From Oscillospiraceae bacterium (GTDB lineage Bacteria; Bacillota; Clostridia; Oscillospirales; Acutalibacteraceae), in the NCBI GenBank assembly GCA_003520555.1, contig DOUO01000085.1:1-6820 (forward strand): a DNA stretch of 6,820 nt. Direction: 5' to 3'. The position numbers were made by a program, and so were the translations under genes. Below, one piece after another: positions 5,748 through 6,820 of the stretch. Under the pieces are notes generated by a model. The model was not told where the DNA came from, searched no databases, and was given only the letters and a program-made list of their open reading frames with translations. How positions within the stretch are numbered: position 1 is the first letter of the stretch; the number at the start of each line of letters is the position of its first letter.

Positions 5748-6820
5748 TCATTCGGAAATAATGTGTCCCTTGGCACGGATAACGTCGATAACGCGGTCTA
5801 CAAACTTTTCACATTCCTCCGTGCTGCCTGCCTCAACCATTACGCGGATAACAGGCTCTGTTCCTGATTCTCTGAGCAGGATTCTGCCGTTTTCGCCGAG
5901 CTCGGCGGAAACCTTTTCAACCTCTGCCTGAACGTCGGGGTCGTTCTTCGCGTCGGGCTTGGACTTAACCTTAACGTTTTTGAGAACCTGCGGATACATA
6001 ACCATGGGAGCCGCGAGCTCGCTCATGGGTTTTTCCTTGGCAAGCATAACCTCCATAAGCTTAAGCGAGGTAAGGATACCGTCGCCTGTGGTCGCGTACT
6101 TCTGGAAGATAATATGACCTGACTCCTCACCGCCGATACGGTTGCCGGTCTGAACCATGTTTTCATAAACGTACTTGTCGCCGACGTTTGTTTTGTCGTA
6201 CTCAATGCCTGCCTTGTCAAGCGCCTTGAAAAGACCGAAGTTGCTCATGATTGTGGCAACAACCTTGTTGTTGATGAGCTTTCCTCTTTCCTTCATGTAA
6301 ACGCCGTACATGTAGATGATATGGTCGCCGGTAATAACCTTGCCGTTTTCGTCAACGGCAAGACAGCGGTCGGCGTCGCCGTCGTAAGCAAAGCCTACGT
6401 CAAGTCCCTTGTCAACAACAAACTTCTGCAAATGCTCAATATGTGTTGAACCGCAGTCAGTGTTGATGTTGTAGCCGTCGGGATTGTCGTTGATAACATA
6501 AGTTTTTGCGCCGAGAGCGTCAAACACACCCTTTGCAATTTGCCAAGCAGCGCCGTTTGCCACGTCAAGGCCGACCTTAACGCCCTTGAAGCTGTATTTG
6601 CTCATGGAAATAAGGTAGCCGATGTAACGGTTTCTGCCCGCGACATAGTCAACGGTTCTGCCGATGTCCCATCTTTGCGCAACGGGGATTTCAAGCTTGT
6701 CGTCAATGTATTCCTCAACCTTAAGCAGCGTTTCCTCTTCCATTTTTTCGCCCTTGCCGTTGAGCAGCTTAATGCCGTTGTCATAGAAGGGATTGTGAGA
6801 AGCGGAAATCATGATGCCGC
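5748..6820 (-). CDS. glmM: Phosphoglucosamine mutase GlmM (N-terminus missing)
   Basis: The frame runs off the window edge, so about 95 N-terminal residues of a usual 448 or so are absent. The Met at 6812 is internal: the codons before it read Gly-Ile, giving the family's GIMISASHNP. All later landmarks are present (numbered from that Met): phosphoserine loop ISASHNP (Ser5 the phosphorylated residue), metal-binding DGDADR (144-149), sugar-binding GGEESGH (227-233) and phosphate-binding RESGTEPVIR (314-323). GlmM converts glucosamine-6-phosphate to glucosamine-1-phosphate in the cytoplasm, feeding UDP-GlcNAc for peptidoglycan and surface sugars, and so supplies the expected substrate class of the dehydratase at 1691-3553. 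The SASHNP and GEESGH forms favour GlmM over phosphomannomutase/phosphoglucomutase. It is the last gene of its transcription unit, closed by its own terminator; upstream partners lie outside the window. Confidence 0.95.
   Translation of the reverse strand, partial: GIMISASHNPFYDNGIKLLNGKGEKMEEETLLKVEEYIDDKLEIPVAQRWDIGRTVDYVAGRNRYIGYLISMSKYSFKGVKVGLDVANGAAWQIAKGVFDALGAKTYVINDNPDGYNINTDCGSTHIEHLQKFVVDKGLDVGFAYDGDADRCLAVDENGKVITGDHIIYMYGVYMKERGKLINNKVVATIMSNFGLFKALDKAGIEYDKTNVGDKYVYENMVQTGNRIGGEESGHIIFQKYATTGDGILTSLKLMEVMLAKEKPMSELAAPMVMYPQVLKNVKVKSKPDAKNDPDVQAEVEKVSAELGENGRILLRESGTEPVIRVMVEAGSTEECEKFVDRVIDVIRAKGHIISE

Noticed and set aside
6810..6812. ATG at 6812 as the true glmM start
   Set aside because: It falls inside the conserved GIMISASHNP active-site loop, and the frame stays open to the window edge, so the gene is cut by the window and not truncated in nature.

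Overview
The window looks like chromosome from a spore-forming, dockerin-using anaerobe of the Clostridia, probably Ruminococcus/Oscillospiraceae-like. The reasons are a clear SpoIIID sporulation regulator, a secreted protein ending in a type I dockerin (the cellulosome module), a Firmicutes-type GlmM, strong Shine-Dalgarno sites and consensus SigA-type promoters. The genus is inferred from these genes only; no rRNA is present. I see no mobile element, tRNA, rRNA or CRISPR array.

Layout, left to right. (1) 1-1395, minus: the N-terminal 465 residues of an unrecognised membrane protein with a signal peptide, an outside domain, one TM helix and a long acidic cytoplasmic tail; its 3' end is outside the window. 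(2) 1396-1690, non-coding: promoter of gene 1, a nested inverted repeat, and the terminator of the next gene. (3) 1691-3553, minus: a membrane-bound nucleotide-sugar 4,6-dehydratase of the CapD/WbpM/EpsC type. (4) 3554-3734, divergent intergenic region: a near-consensus promoter with a palindrome in its spacer, then a 14-bp all-GC palindrome touching the spoIIID ribosome site. (5) 3735-4034, plus: spoIIID with a TTG start, the only plus-strand gene. (6) 4038-5546, minus: secreted transglutaminase-like protein with a C-terminal dockerin. (7) 5547-5747, non-coding: promoter of the dockerin gene and terminator of glmM. (8) 5748-6820, minus: glmM lacking its N-terminal quarter.

The four minus-strand genes appear to be separate transcription units rather than one operon. 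Three have their own promoter (each with TATAAT, a 17-bp spacer and the shared run TATAATTAAA), and each visible 3' end has its own hairpin terminator. GlmM makes glucosamine-1-phosphate on the route to UDP-GlcNAc, which is the expected substrate class of the CapD-like dehydratase. So two of the genes plausibly serve cell-wall and surface-glycan synthesis, while the dockerin protein and gene 1 act at or outside the membrane.

The most unusual feature is the convergent spoIIID/dockerin junction. The stop codons are 3 bp apart, the terminator of the dockerin gene is encoded inside the last codons of spoIIID, and no terminator is visible for spoIIID itself. I found no convincing new multi-gene system; most of the content is recognisable housekeeping, sporulation and surface biology.
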